Source of the DNA: 66-474 sp035547895
Lineage (GTDB): Bacteria > Pseudomonadota > Gammaproteobacteria > Xanthomonadales > Rhodanobacteraceae
NCBI GenBank assembly: GCA_035547895.1
Contig: DASZTT010000155.1
Coordinates: 1-13,683, forward strand
DNA: 13,683 bases
Direction: 5' to 3'
Below, one piece after another: positions 1 to 7,030 of this stretch (the first letter of the stretch is position 1; every line of letters begins with the position of its first letter). The notes below the pieces were generated by a model. It was not told the DNA's origin and made no database searches. It saw only the letters and a program-made list of their open reading frames with translations. Made by a program: the position numbers and the translations under genes.

Positions 1-1
1 C

Positions 2-2038
2 GTCAAGGACGCAAGCCGCGTGACGCTGTACAGCGCGCAATTGAACGAGGTACTGCACGGCAATCTCACGCAACTCGGTTACGCGCGCGCCGCGCAACTG
101 ATGTCCAGCCTGAGCGACAGCGATGTCGGTCCGGCGCAATCGCCGGTGCCACACGTGATGAGTTTCGCCGGCCCGATCATGGGCGCGGACGGCAAGCCGC
201 TGGCATTCGCGACGATCGATTTCCCCGACTCGGCACTGCGCATCGTGCTGCACTCGGTGCCCGTGAGCGCCGGCCGGCTTGACCTTCGGCAAAGCAACAA
301 GTCCGGCGACGCCGTACTGGCGGGCGTGGGCCAGGACATCTTGTCGACTGCCGACGATGCCGGCGTGCCGGTGCCGCACAGCCTTTACCGCATTGCGTCG
401 ACGCCGCCGCAATTCTGGTTGCCGATCACGCAATCCTTCGTTGCGGCGCTGGTACTTGCGGTCGCGGCCTTCCTGCTGGGCCTTGGCATGCTTTGGTCGC
501 GTCCGCGCATCCGCGCGCGCCTGGGTGGCGCGCCGCTGGCGGAAGAACCCGCGCTGGCCGACGTGATCGCCGCCGCACCGCCCAAGCCCAAACCTGCGCC
601 CGTGGTGAAGCCCGCCGCTGAACCCGCCAATCCGGTGGAAGCGTCGGCGCATAATGACGCCATTCCCGATCACGGCATCTTCCGCGCCTACGACATCCGC
701 GGCGTGGTCGGCCAGACGCTGACCGAAGGCGTGGCACGCCAACTCGGCCGCGCGATCGGCAGCGCGGTGCGCGACAAGGGACTTTCCGAGATCGTGGTCG
801 GACGCGACGGACGCCTGTCCGGGCCGATGTTGTCCGGCGCGCTGATCGAAGGCTTGCGCGCGGCCGGCGTGGACGTGGTCGACATCGGCGCGGTACCGAC
901 CCCCGTCAGCTATTTCGCCGCTTACCAGCTCAACACCGGTTCGTGCGTGTCGGTGACCGGCAGCCACAATCCGCCCGACTACAACGGTTTCAAGATCGTG
1001 ATCGGTGGAGAAACGCTGGCCGAAGATGCGATCCAGGATCTGTACCAGCGCATCGTCGACGGCCGCCTCGCCGAAGGCCACGGCAGCTTGCGCCAGTACG
1101 ACCTTGCCGGCGAATACATCGAGCGCATCGCGTCGGACATCCAGACCGGGCGTGCGCTGAAAGTCGTGGTCGATTGCGGCAACGGCATCGCCGGCAACAC
1201 TGCGCCGGGCGTGGTGCACGCGATCGGCTGCGAACCCATTCCGTTGTATTGCGAGGTCGACGGCGATTTCCCCCACCATCATCCCGATCCTTCGGAGCCG
1301 AAGAACCTGGCCGACCTGATCCTGACGGTCAGGAAGACCGGCGCGGACGTGGGCCTTGCGTTCGACGGTGACGGCGATCGGCTCGGCGTCGTGACCAAGG
1401 ACGGCGAAATCATCTATCCCGATCGCGTGCTGATGCTGTTCGCGCAGGACGTGCTCACGCGCAACCCGGGTGCGACGATTCTGTACGACGTGAAATGCAC
1501 CGGGCATCTGCAACCGCTGATCCTGAAAGCCGGTGGCAGCCCGCTGATGTGGAAGACCGGGCACTCCTTGATCAAGGCCAAGATGAAGGAAACCGGCGCG
1601 CAGCTCGCCGGCGAGATGAGCGGGCACTTCTTCTTCCGCGAACGCTGGTACGGCTTCGACGATGGCGTGTACGCCGCGGCGCGCCTGCTGGAAATACTGG
1701 CGGATGATCCGGACGGCCGCACCCCGGAAGAAATCTTCGCGACGCTGCCGAAAGGCGTGTCGACGCCGGAACTGCACATCCAGATGCAGGAAGGCCAGAA
1801 CCATCCCTTCATCTCGCGATTCCGCGAACGCGCGCAATTCGACGGCGCGCGCATCACCACCATCGACGGCGTGCGCGCCGACTGGCCCGACGGCTGGGGC
1901 CTGGTGCGCGCCTCCAACACCACGCCGGTGCTGGTGCTGCGTTTCGACGCCGACAACCCGACCGCGCTGAAGCGCATCCAGGAGCTGTTCCGCGCGCAGA
2001 TCCTCGCGTGCGACGACTCGCTGCAGTTGCCGTTCTGA
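2..2038 (+). CDS. algC: Phosphomannomutase/phosphoglucomutase with N-terminal membrane region, 5' partial
   Basis: Alpha-D-phosphohexomutase that interconverts hexose 6- and 1-phosphates (mannose and glucose), feeding GDP-mannose and UDP-glucose for polysaccharide and LPS synthesis. The frame is open to the first base, so the true start lies outside the window; a GTG at 20 is only the first possible internal start. Numbering from that GTG, residues 1-139 look like the end of an extracytoplasmic sensor-like domain, 140-159 form a membrane helix, and 165-215 are an Ala/Pro-rich linker. The complete mutase follows from about 216. All four active-site loops are present: TGSHNPP with phospho-acceptor Ser315, the Mg loop DGDGDR at 449-454, the sugar loop GEMSGH at 531-536, and the phosphate loop RASNTTP at 630-636. 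Stop TGA at 2036. Pseudomonas AlgC is known from memory to have a similar long form. The mutase assignment is firm; PMM versus PGM preference is not decidable here. Confidence 0.95.
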   Translation, partial: VKDASRVTLYSAQLNEVLHGNLTQLGYARAAQLMSSLSDSDVGPAQSPVPHVMSFAGPIMGADGKPLAFATIDFPDSALRIVLHSVPVSAGRLDLRQSNKSGDAVLAGVGQDILSTADDAGVPVPHSLYRIASTPPQFWLPITQSFVAALVLAVAAFLLGLGMLWSRPRIRARLGGAPLAEEPALADVIAAAPPKPKPAPVVKPAAEPANPVEASAHNDAIPDHGIFRAYDIRGVVGQTLTEGVARQLGRAIGSAVRDKGLSEIVVGRDGRLSGPMLSGALIEGLRAAGVDVVDIGAVPTPVSYFAAYQLNTGSCVSVTGSHNPPDYNGFKIVIGGETLAEDAIQDLYQRIVDGRLAEGHGSLRQYDLAGEYIERIASDIQTGRALKVVVDCGNGIAGNTAPGVVHAIGCEPIPLYCEVDGDFPHHHPDPSEPKNLADLILTVRKTGADVGLAFDGDGDRLGVVTKDGEIIYPDRVLMLFAQDVLTRNPGATILYDVKCTGHLQPLILKAGGSPLMWKTGHSLIKAKMKETGAQLAGEMSGHFFFRERWYGFDDGVYAAARLLEILADDPDGRTPEEIFATLPKGVSTPELHIQMQEGQNHPFISRFRERAQFDGARITTIDGVRADWPDGWGLVRASNTTPVLVLRFDADNPTALKRIQELFRAQILACDDSLQLPF

Positions 2039-2053
2039 TTTCGGGACCTCGCT

Positions 2054-2479
2054 TCAGCGCGCGACCACGCCCACGCCCCAGATCGCAAACGCGAGCGCCA
2101 GCAGGATCACCAGGGCCAGGTAGTAGCGCGCCCGATTGCGGCGCGGTGCCGCGAGGGTGCGGGTGCGCTGCACGTGGCGATCGTGGCCGCTTGCGCGGAC
2201 CGGTGAAGGTGTTTCCTCCACGCGCGCGGAATCGAGGCGACGCGTCCCCGCCGCCGCTGCAGGCAACCGGCCGTAGCGCTGTTCGAAGGCGAGCGCTGCG
2301 CCATACAGCCGGTTGAGGCGTTGCAGGCGATCGGTGTCGGCAGAGTCCGCGGACTGGCGATCGGGGTGCAGCTGCGCCACCCGCCGGCGATAAGCGTGCT
2401 TGAAAGCATCGAGGTCACTGACGCCTGGCGACAGGCCCAGTTCCTCGTACAGCACCAGAAAGTCGGTATCTCCCGCCAT
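2054..2479 (-). CDS. Small J-domain protein with C-terminal membrane anchor
   Basis: A 141-residue protein. Residues 8-65 form a J domain, the part of DnaJ-type co-chaperones that stimulates the ATPase of DnaK. The HPD signature is at 38-40, flanked by a basic helix (KHAYRRRVAQL) and a second helix with RLQRLNRLYGAAL. A charged Arg/Ala linker leads to a hydrophobic helix at about 119-139 ending in two or three residues, so the protein is probably tail-anchored with its J domain in the cytoplasm. The frame is open further upstream, but the ATG at 2479 sits just before the domain and is the natural start; its ribosome site is weak. It lies 65 bp downstream of the sugar transferase on the same strand, so co-transcription is likely. 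Its stop is 15 bp from the stop of the convergent mutase gene, with no hairpin between. The client is unknown. Confidence 0.85.
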   Translation of the reverse strand: MAGDTDFLVLYEELGLSPGVSDLDAFKHAYRRRVAQLHPDRQSADSADTDRLQRLNRLYGAALAFEQRYGRLPAAAAGTRRLDSARVEETPSPVRASGHDRHVQRTRTLAAPRRNRARYYLALVILLALAFAIWGVGVVAR

Positions 2480-2544
2480 GCCGAGCAGTATCCCGCAACG
2501 ATCGCGCCCCACACACCGCGTCGTGCGGTATGCCCACGGTTTGT

Positions 2545-3945
2545 TCAGCGTGCGCCGCGCCCGAAAAGCACCACTTCCACCGTCTGGATCAGGATGGCGA
2601 GGTCGAACGCGAAATTGTGATTCTTCACGTAGAACAGGTCGAACTTCAACTTTTCCACGGCATCCTCGAACGAGGAACCATACGGATAGCGCAACTGCGC
2701 CCAACCGGTCAGGCCCGGTTTCACGCAATGCCGCAGCGAGTAGTAGCTGATGCGCGTGTTGAAGTCGTCCACGAATTGCGGACGCTCCGGGCGCGGGCCG
2801 ATGATGCTCATGTCACCGCGCAGCACGTTCCAGAGCTGCGGCAACTCGTCCAGCCGGGTTTTGCGGATGAAGCGGCCGACGCGGGTCACCCGGTCGTCGT
2901 TCTTGGTCGCCCAGCGCGCCACGCCGTCCAGTTCGGCGTCGGTGCGCATGCTGCGGAACTTGATCACCTGGAACGGCTTGCCGTTCTCGCCGACCCGCTC
3001 CTGCCGATACAGGATCGGTGCGCCGCGGCCGGATTCCAGCCGGATCGCCAGGGTCGTCAGCAGCATGAACGGCCATGCCACCAGCCCCACCAGCGACGCC
3101 ATCGCGATATCGAAGGTGCGCTTGATGGTGCGCCGCACGGGGGAGATGTTGAAGCCGTCGGAGAACACCAGCCACGACGGGTTGGTGAGGTCCATCTTGA
3201 TCTTGCCGGCCTCACGCTCGAAAAACTCGGCCAGTTCCGTCACCGCGATGCCACGCTGCTTGCATTCCAGCAATGCATCGACCGGCAAGGTGCCGCGGCG
3301 GTCGTCGGGACCCACCACGATTTCATCCGCGCCCAGCCGGATCGCCCACTGGCACAAGGCCTCGTCCGGGTGCAGCAGCGACGACGACGGCACGGTCACC
3401 GGGTCCGCGCCGATCGGCACGTAACCAAGGATCTTGAACCCCCGCTGGTCGGTCTTGCGGCGCATCTTGCTGAACACTTCGGCGGCACGGCGGCCCGCAC
3501 CCAGCATCACCACCCGCCGCTTGAACAGGTCGGCATCCACGAAACCGAGGAACAGCACCCGCCACAAGGCGAGCACCAGATAGCCGAGGACCAGGGTGAT
3601 GCCCAGCACGCCGCGGCCGATGTAGGCGGGGGGAACCGCGTAGTACAACACGGTCAGCGCGACCCCGCCCAACACGAACGCCACGCCCTGACGGCTGAGG
3701 CGACCCAGCCAGCTCGCACGCAGGTGCACCTGGTACAAGCCCAGGGCCGTCATCGCCAGGATCAACACCACCGCAACCAGCGGCGCGCGCCAATGCAAGG
3801 CATTTCCGAACGCGGCCTGGGTATACAGGTCGCCCCAATAGCGCAGCACCACCGCGGCGTAGACACAGCCGACCAACAAGGCGAACTCGACCAGCACAAG
3901 CAGCAGTTGCCACCTGAGCGCGCGTTGTCGAAACAACCGGAACAT
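2545..3945 (-). CDS. Undecaprenyl-phosphate sugar transferase, EpsB/XrtA-PEP-CTERM type
   Basis: Membrane enzyme expected to move a hexose-1-phosphate from a nucleotide sugar to undecaprenyl phosphate, the first step of exopolysaccharide repeat-unit assembly. The 466 residues show the full family layout: four membrane helices (about 13-34, 54-72, 86-104, 112-133), a Rossmann-like CoA-binding domain with VVMLGAG ending at 151, a further membrane segment at 281-302, and the C-terminal bacterial sugar transferase domain. That domain carries KFRSM at 329-333, DELPQLWN at 366-373 and GPRPERP at 383-389, and the protein ends in LFGRGAR. The NPSWLVFSDGF segment and this ending match, from memory, the TIGR03013 XrtA/PEP-CTERM-associated family more closely than WcaJ or GumD. 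The ATG at 3945 is preceded by AGGGGGA at good spacing. No exosortase or PEP-CTERM substrate gene is in the window. The sugar substrate cannot be read from the sequence. Confidence 0.93.
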   Translation of the reverse strand: MFRLFRQRALRWQLLLVLVEFALLVGCVYAAVVLRYWGDLYTQAAFGNALHWRAPLVAVVLILAMTALGLYQVHLRASWLGRLSRQGVAFVLGGVALTVLYYAVPPAYIGRGVLGITLVLGYLVLALWRVLFLGFVDADLFKRRVVMLGAGRRAAEVFSKMRRKTDQRGFKILGYVPIGADPVTVPSSSLLHPDEALCQWAIRLGADEIVVGPDDRRGTLPVDALLECKQRGIAVTELAEFFEREAGKIKMDLTNPSWLVFSDGFNISPVRRTIKRTFDIAMASLVGLVAWPFMLLTTLAIRLESGRGAPILYRQERVGENGKPFQVIKFRSMRTDAELDGVARWATKNDDRVTRVGRFIRKTRLDELPQLWNVLRGDMSIIGPRPERPQFVDDFNTRISYYSLRHCVKPGLTGWAQLRYPYGSSFEDAVEKLKFDLFYVKNHNFAFDLAILIQTVEVVLFGRGAR

Positions 3946-4004
3946 GATGCGTCCCCCTGTATTTGCCCCCTCGCGCGGATGCGGCCTGGCTCGAGGGGAG
4001 GGCC

Positions 4005-4032
4005 TTTATACTACGAATGTGACGTGGTTCAA
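4005..4032 (-). promoter_or_regulatory. Candidate sigma-70 promoter for the sugar transferase operon
   Basis: Read on the minus strand, TTGAAC (4032-4027) is followed by a 16-bp spacer and TATAAA (4010-4005). The -10 matches 5 of 6 consensus bases and the -35 matches 4 of 6. Transcription would start near 3998, leaving a leader of about 50 nt with the AGGGGGA ribosome site before the ATG at 3945. I saw no equally good promoter for the divergent glmS in the 217-bp gap. Confidence 0.45.
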
Positions 4033-4162
4033 ATTTCGGCGGGTGCCGAAGGTTCTTGCACGAAACATGCCGCGGCCCGGTACATTGGCCGAAAACGCCG
4101 CCCCCTTTGGACTCAAACCCCTGTATCTTTACGTTTTTTGACCTCGCGCCAGGTGCAGAACC

Positions 4163-5995
4163 ATGTGTGGAATCGTTGCCGGCTGCACCCAACGTGACGT
4201 CGTCCCGATTCTGCTGGCCGGGCTGCATGCCCTCGAATACCGCGGTTACGACTCCGCCGGCCTGGCGGTACTGGACGAAGGCAAGCTGAGCCGCCTGCGC
4301 GCGCCGGGCAAGGTGTCGGGGCTGGATGCGCTGTGGCAGGCGTCCCCCACCCACGGTCGGACCGGCATCGCGCACACCCGCTGGGCCACCCATGGCGCGC
4401 CCAACGAGGCCAACGCCCACCCGCATGTGTCGCGCGACGCGGTCGCGGTGGTGCACAACGGCATCATCGAGAACCACGCGGAATTGCGTGAAGAACTGAA
4501 GGCCGCCGGCTACGCGTTCACGTCGGACACCGACACCGAGGTCATCGCGCACCTCGTGCACAAGCTCGTCGCCGAGGGCAAGTCGCTGCGCGACGCGGTC
4601 GCCGACGCCACCCGTCGCCTGCGCGGCGCCTATGCGATCGCGGTGCTGCATCGCGACCATCCCGGCCACGTGGTCGGCGCGCGCCGCGGCAGTCCGTTGT
4701 GCGTGGGCGTCGGCATCGGCGAGCACTTCCTGGGTTCGGATGTGCAGGCGTTGATCCAGGTCACCAACCGCATCGTGTACCTGGAAGAAGGCGATGTGGT
4801 GGAGATCACCCCGGACGGACTCGCGATCCAGGCGGCCGACGGCTCGCAGGTCACGCGCAAGTTGCGCGAGAGCGACCTGTCGATGGACGCCGTGGAACGC
4901 GGACAGTTCCGCCACTACATGCTCAAGGAAATCTTCGAGCAGCCGGGTGCTGTCGCCAACACGCTGGAAGGCCGCATTGCCGACAACCACATCCTGCCGA
5001 ACATCTTCGGCGTCGACGCGGACGAGCTGCTGAAGCGCGTGCGCCACGTGCACATCGTCGCCTGTGGGACGAGCTACCACGCCGGCATGGTCGCCCGCTA
5101 CTGGCTGGAAGGCATCGCCGGCATCCCGTGCAGCGTCGAAGTCGCCAGCGAATATCGCTATCGCAACGTGGTGGTGATGCCCGACACGCTGTTCCTTGCG
5201 ATCTCGCAATCGGGCGAAACCGCCGACACGCTGGCCGCGCTGCGCGATGGCCGGCAACGCGGTTACCTTGGTTCGTTCGCGGTCTGCAACGTACCGGAAT
5301 CGAGTCTGGTGCGCGAATCCGACCTCACGCTGATGACGCGTGCCGGGCCCGAGATCGGCGTCGCTTCGACCAAGGCATTCACCACCCAATTGACCGCGCT
5401 GGCGCTGCTGGTACTGGAACTCGCCCGCCTGCGCGGGATCGACGCGGGCAGGCTGTCGCAACTGGTCGGCGAACTCGCCAGCCTGCCGCGCCGGATCGAA
5501 GAGGCGTTGCAACTGGAGCCCGTGATCGCCGAACTGGCCGAGTCATTCGTGGACAAGCACCACGCACTGTTCCTCGGCCGCGGTGCGCAATACCCGGTGG
5601 CGATGGAAGGCGCCCTGAAGCTCAAGGAGATTTCCTACATCCACGCCGAGGCCTATCCCGCGGGCGAACTGAAGCACGGTCCGCTGGCGCTGGTGGACGA
5701 GGACATGCCGGTGATCGCGGTCGCGCCCAACAACCAGCTTCTGGAAAAACTGAAATCGAATCTGGAAGAAGTGCGCGCCCGCGGCGGCCAGTTGTACGTG
5801 TTCGCCGACGACCGGGCCGACCTTTCGTTGAACGGAAAACGCGGCCAGCTCATGAAGGTGGACGCTGGCGGCAACTTCATCGCACCGGCCGTGTTCACCG
5901 TGCCGTTGCAGTTGCTCGCGTACCACGTGGCCGTGTTGCGCGGCACCGACGTCGACCAGCCGCGCAATCTGGCCAAATCCGTCACCGTCGAGTAA
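4163..5995 (+). CDS. glmS: Glutamine-fructose-6-phosphate aminotransferase (isomerizing)
   Basis: Cytoplasmic enzyme making glucosamine-6-phosphate from fructose-6-phosphate and glutamine, the entry to UDP-GlcNAc, peptidoglycan and lipid A. At 610 residues it matches the usual length (E. coli 609). It begins MCGIV, so Met removal exposes the nucleophilic Cys of the glutaminase domain. HTRWATHG at 71-78 and HNG at 98-100 complete that site. Two SIS sugar-phosphate domains follow, with CGTSYHA at 301-307, SQSGET at 348-353 and the conserved KHGPLAL and EGALKLKEISYIHAE segments. The C-terminus is the expected LAKSVTVE. The ATG at 4163 has AGGTG at 4151-4155. The gene diverges from the sugar transferase and converges with the dehydratase with zero spacing. 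No glmS-ribozyme-like leader is visible, as expected outside Firmicutes. Unlike many relatives, glmU is not next to it. Confidence 0.98.
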   Translation: MCGIVAGCTQRDVVPILLAGLHALEYRGYDSAGLAVLDEGKLSRLRAPGKVSGLDALWQASPTHGRTGIAHTRWATHGAPNEANAHPHVSRDAVAVVHNGIIENHAELREELKAAGYAFTSDTDTEVIAHLVHKLVAEGKSLRDAVADATRRLRGAYAIAVLHRDHPGHVVGARRGSPLCVGVGIGEHFLGSDVQALIQVTNRIVYLEEGDVVEITPDGLAIQAADGSQVTRKLRESDLSMDAVERGQFRHYMLKEIFEQPGAVANTLEGRIADNHILPNIFGVDADELLKRVRHVHIVACGTSYHAGMVARYWLEGIAGIPCSVEVASEYRYRNVVVMPDTLFLAISQSGETADTLAALRDGRQRGYLGSFAVCNVPESSLVRESDLTLMTRAGPEIGVASTKAFTTQLTALALLVLELARLRGIDAGRLSQLVGELASLPRRIEEALQLEPVIAELAESFVDKHHALFLGRGAQYPVAMEGALKLKEISYIHAEAYPAGELKHGPLALVDEDMPVIAVAPNNQLLEKLKSNLEEVRARGGQLYVFADDRADLSLNGKRGQLMKVDAGGNFIAPAVFTVPLQLLAYHVAVLRGTDVDQPRNLAKSVTVE

Positions 5996-6958
5996 TCAAC
6001 GTCGAACAAACGGGATCGCGTCCAGATCGACGTTGCCGCCACTCAGCACCAGCCCGACGCTCTGGCCGGCGAAACGTTCGCGCTGTGCGAGCAGGGCAGC
6101 CAGCACGACCGCCGACGAGGGCTCGATCGTCTGCTTGAGTTCGGCCCACGCAAGGCGCATGGCCGAGAGGGTGGCATCGTCGTCCACGCTGATGACTTCC
6201 ACGCGATGCGCGCGCAACAACGCAAAATTCGGTGCACCGATGGTCGCGCGCAGGCCGTCGCAAATGGTATCCGGCACGACGTCGGTGACGCGCTCGCCGC
6301 GTTGCAATGAAAGGAAGGCATCGTCGGCGCCGGCGGGTTCGGCGCCGAACAATCGCGCTTCCGGTGACAAGCCGGCCAGCGCGATCGCGCAGCCGGACGC
6401 GAGTCCGCCGCCGCCGACCGGAACGATTACCGCGTCGAGATCGGGAATCTGCTGCAGCAATTCCAGGACGATCGTGCCCTGCCCGGCCACCACGCGTGCG
6501 TCGGCATAGGGATGCACCAATGTCGCCCCGGTTTCGCGCTGAACCTCCGCACAGGCTCGTTCGCGCGCCGCTTGCGTGGGCGCGCAGCGGTGCAGGATCC
6601 CGCCGGCCCTTTCGATGTTTACGAGTTTCGCTGCCACGGCACCCTCGGGCACGACGATGTGCGCGGGAATCCCGCGCGTGCGCGCGGCCAGCGCAAGGGC
6701 CGCACCATGGTTGCCGGACGAATGCGTCACCACGCCACGGTTTGCCTGGTCATCGCCCAACGTCCACACGGCGTTGCAGGCGCCGCGGAACTTGAACGCA
6801 CCACCGACCTGCAGGTGCTCGCACTTGAAAAACACTTTTGCGCCGCTGCGCGCATCCAGTTCCGGCGAACGCAGCACCGGCGTGACCCGCGCGTTCGGCG
6901 CGATGCGCGCGGCGGCGCTGCGGATGTCATGAAGGGATGGTGCCTGGAATTCGGTCAT
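5996..6958 (-). CDS. PLP-dependent serine/threonine dehydratase or serine racemase
   Basis: Fold-type II PLP enzyme of 320 residues, the size of catabolic threonine dehydratases and serine racemases; it lacks the ACT-like regulatory domain of biosynthetic IlvA. Lys56 in GGAFKFRGA is the expected Schiff-base lysine. SSGNHG at 80-85 contacts the cofactor, GGGG at 182-185 is the phosphate loop, and SGGN at 306-309 contacts the pyridine nitrogen. EPAGADD at 207-213 reproduces the Glu/Ala/Asp metal site of serine racemase (E207, A211, D213), so divalent-metal activation is plausible. The frame extends upstream to 7111, but the ATG at 6958 starts exactly where the family begins; the longer start would run into the pepN promoter and coding sequence. 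The ribosome site is weak. The stop TGA touches the glmS stop. Racemase versus dehydratase activity cannot be told apart from sequence. Confidence 0.93.
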   Translation of the reverse strand: MTEFQAPSLHDIRSAAARIAPNARVTPVLRSPELDARSGAKVFFKCEHLQVGGAFKFRGACNAVWTLGDDQANRGVVTHSSGNHGAALALAARTRGIPAHIVVPEGAVAAKLVNIERAGGILHRCAPTQAARERACAEVQRETGATLVHPYADARVVAGQGTIVLELLQQIPDLDAVIVPVGGGGLASGCAIALAGLSPEARLFGAEPAGADDAFLSLQRGERVTDVVPDTICDGLRATIGAPNFALLRAHRVEVISVDDDATLSAMRLAWAELKQTIEPSSAVVLAALLAQRERFAGQSVGLVLSGGNVDLDAIPFVRR

Positions 6959-6990
6959 GGATTGGGCTTCGTCAAGGCGGACAGTTGATT

Positions 6991-7024
6991 TTGACACTGA
7001 TGCGAAAGAGGTGGCTGATAAAAT
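6991..7024 (+). promoter_or_regulatory. Candidate pepN promoter giving a leaderless mRNA
   Basis: TTGACA at 6991-6996 is a perfect -35 hexamer. TGATAAAAT at 7016-7024 is an extended -10 (TG, one base, then TAAAAT, 5 of 6). The spacing of 22 bp is too long for both to work classically, so the extended -10 may act alone, or GATAAA at 7017-7022 with a 20-bp spacer could be used. A -10 at 7019-7024 would place the first transcribed base at or next to the pepN ATG at 7031. Confidence 0.45.
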
Positions 7025-7030
7025 GCGTGG

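Noticed and set aside
3946..4162. glmS ribozyme or a clear glmS promoter
   Set aside because: The gap lacks ribozyme core features, and the best plus-strand pair (TTGCAC at 4056, TACATT at 4081, 19-bp spacer) is too weak to call.
2530..4197. 555-codon plus-strand open frame rich in His and Gln
   Set aside because: It is antisense to the clearly identified sugar transferase; the His/Gln richness comes from the reverse complement of its codons.
3323..5512. 729-codon minus-strand open frame across glmS and the sugar transferase
   Set aside because: It is the antisense shadow of glmS and an out-of-frame reading of the transferase; composition is Arg/Ala/Gly noise without motifs.
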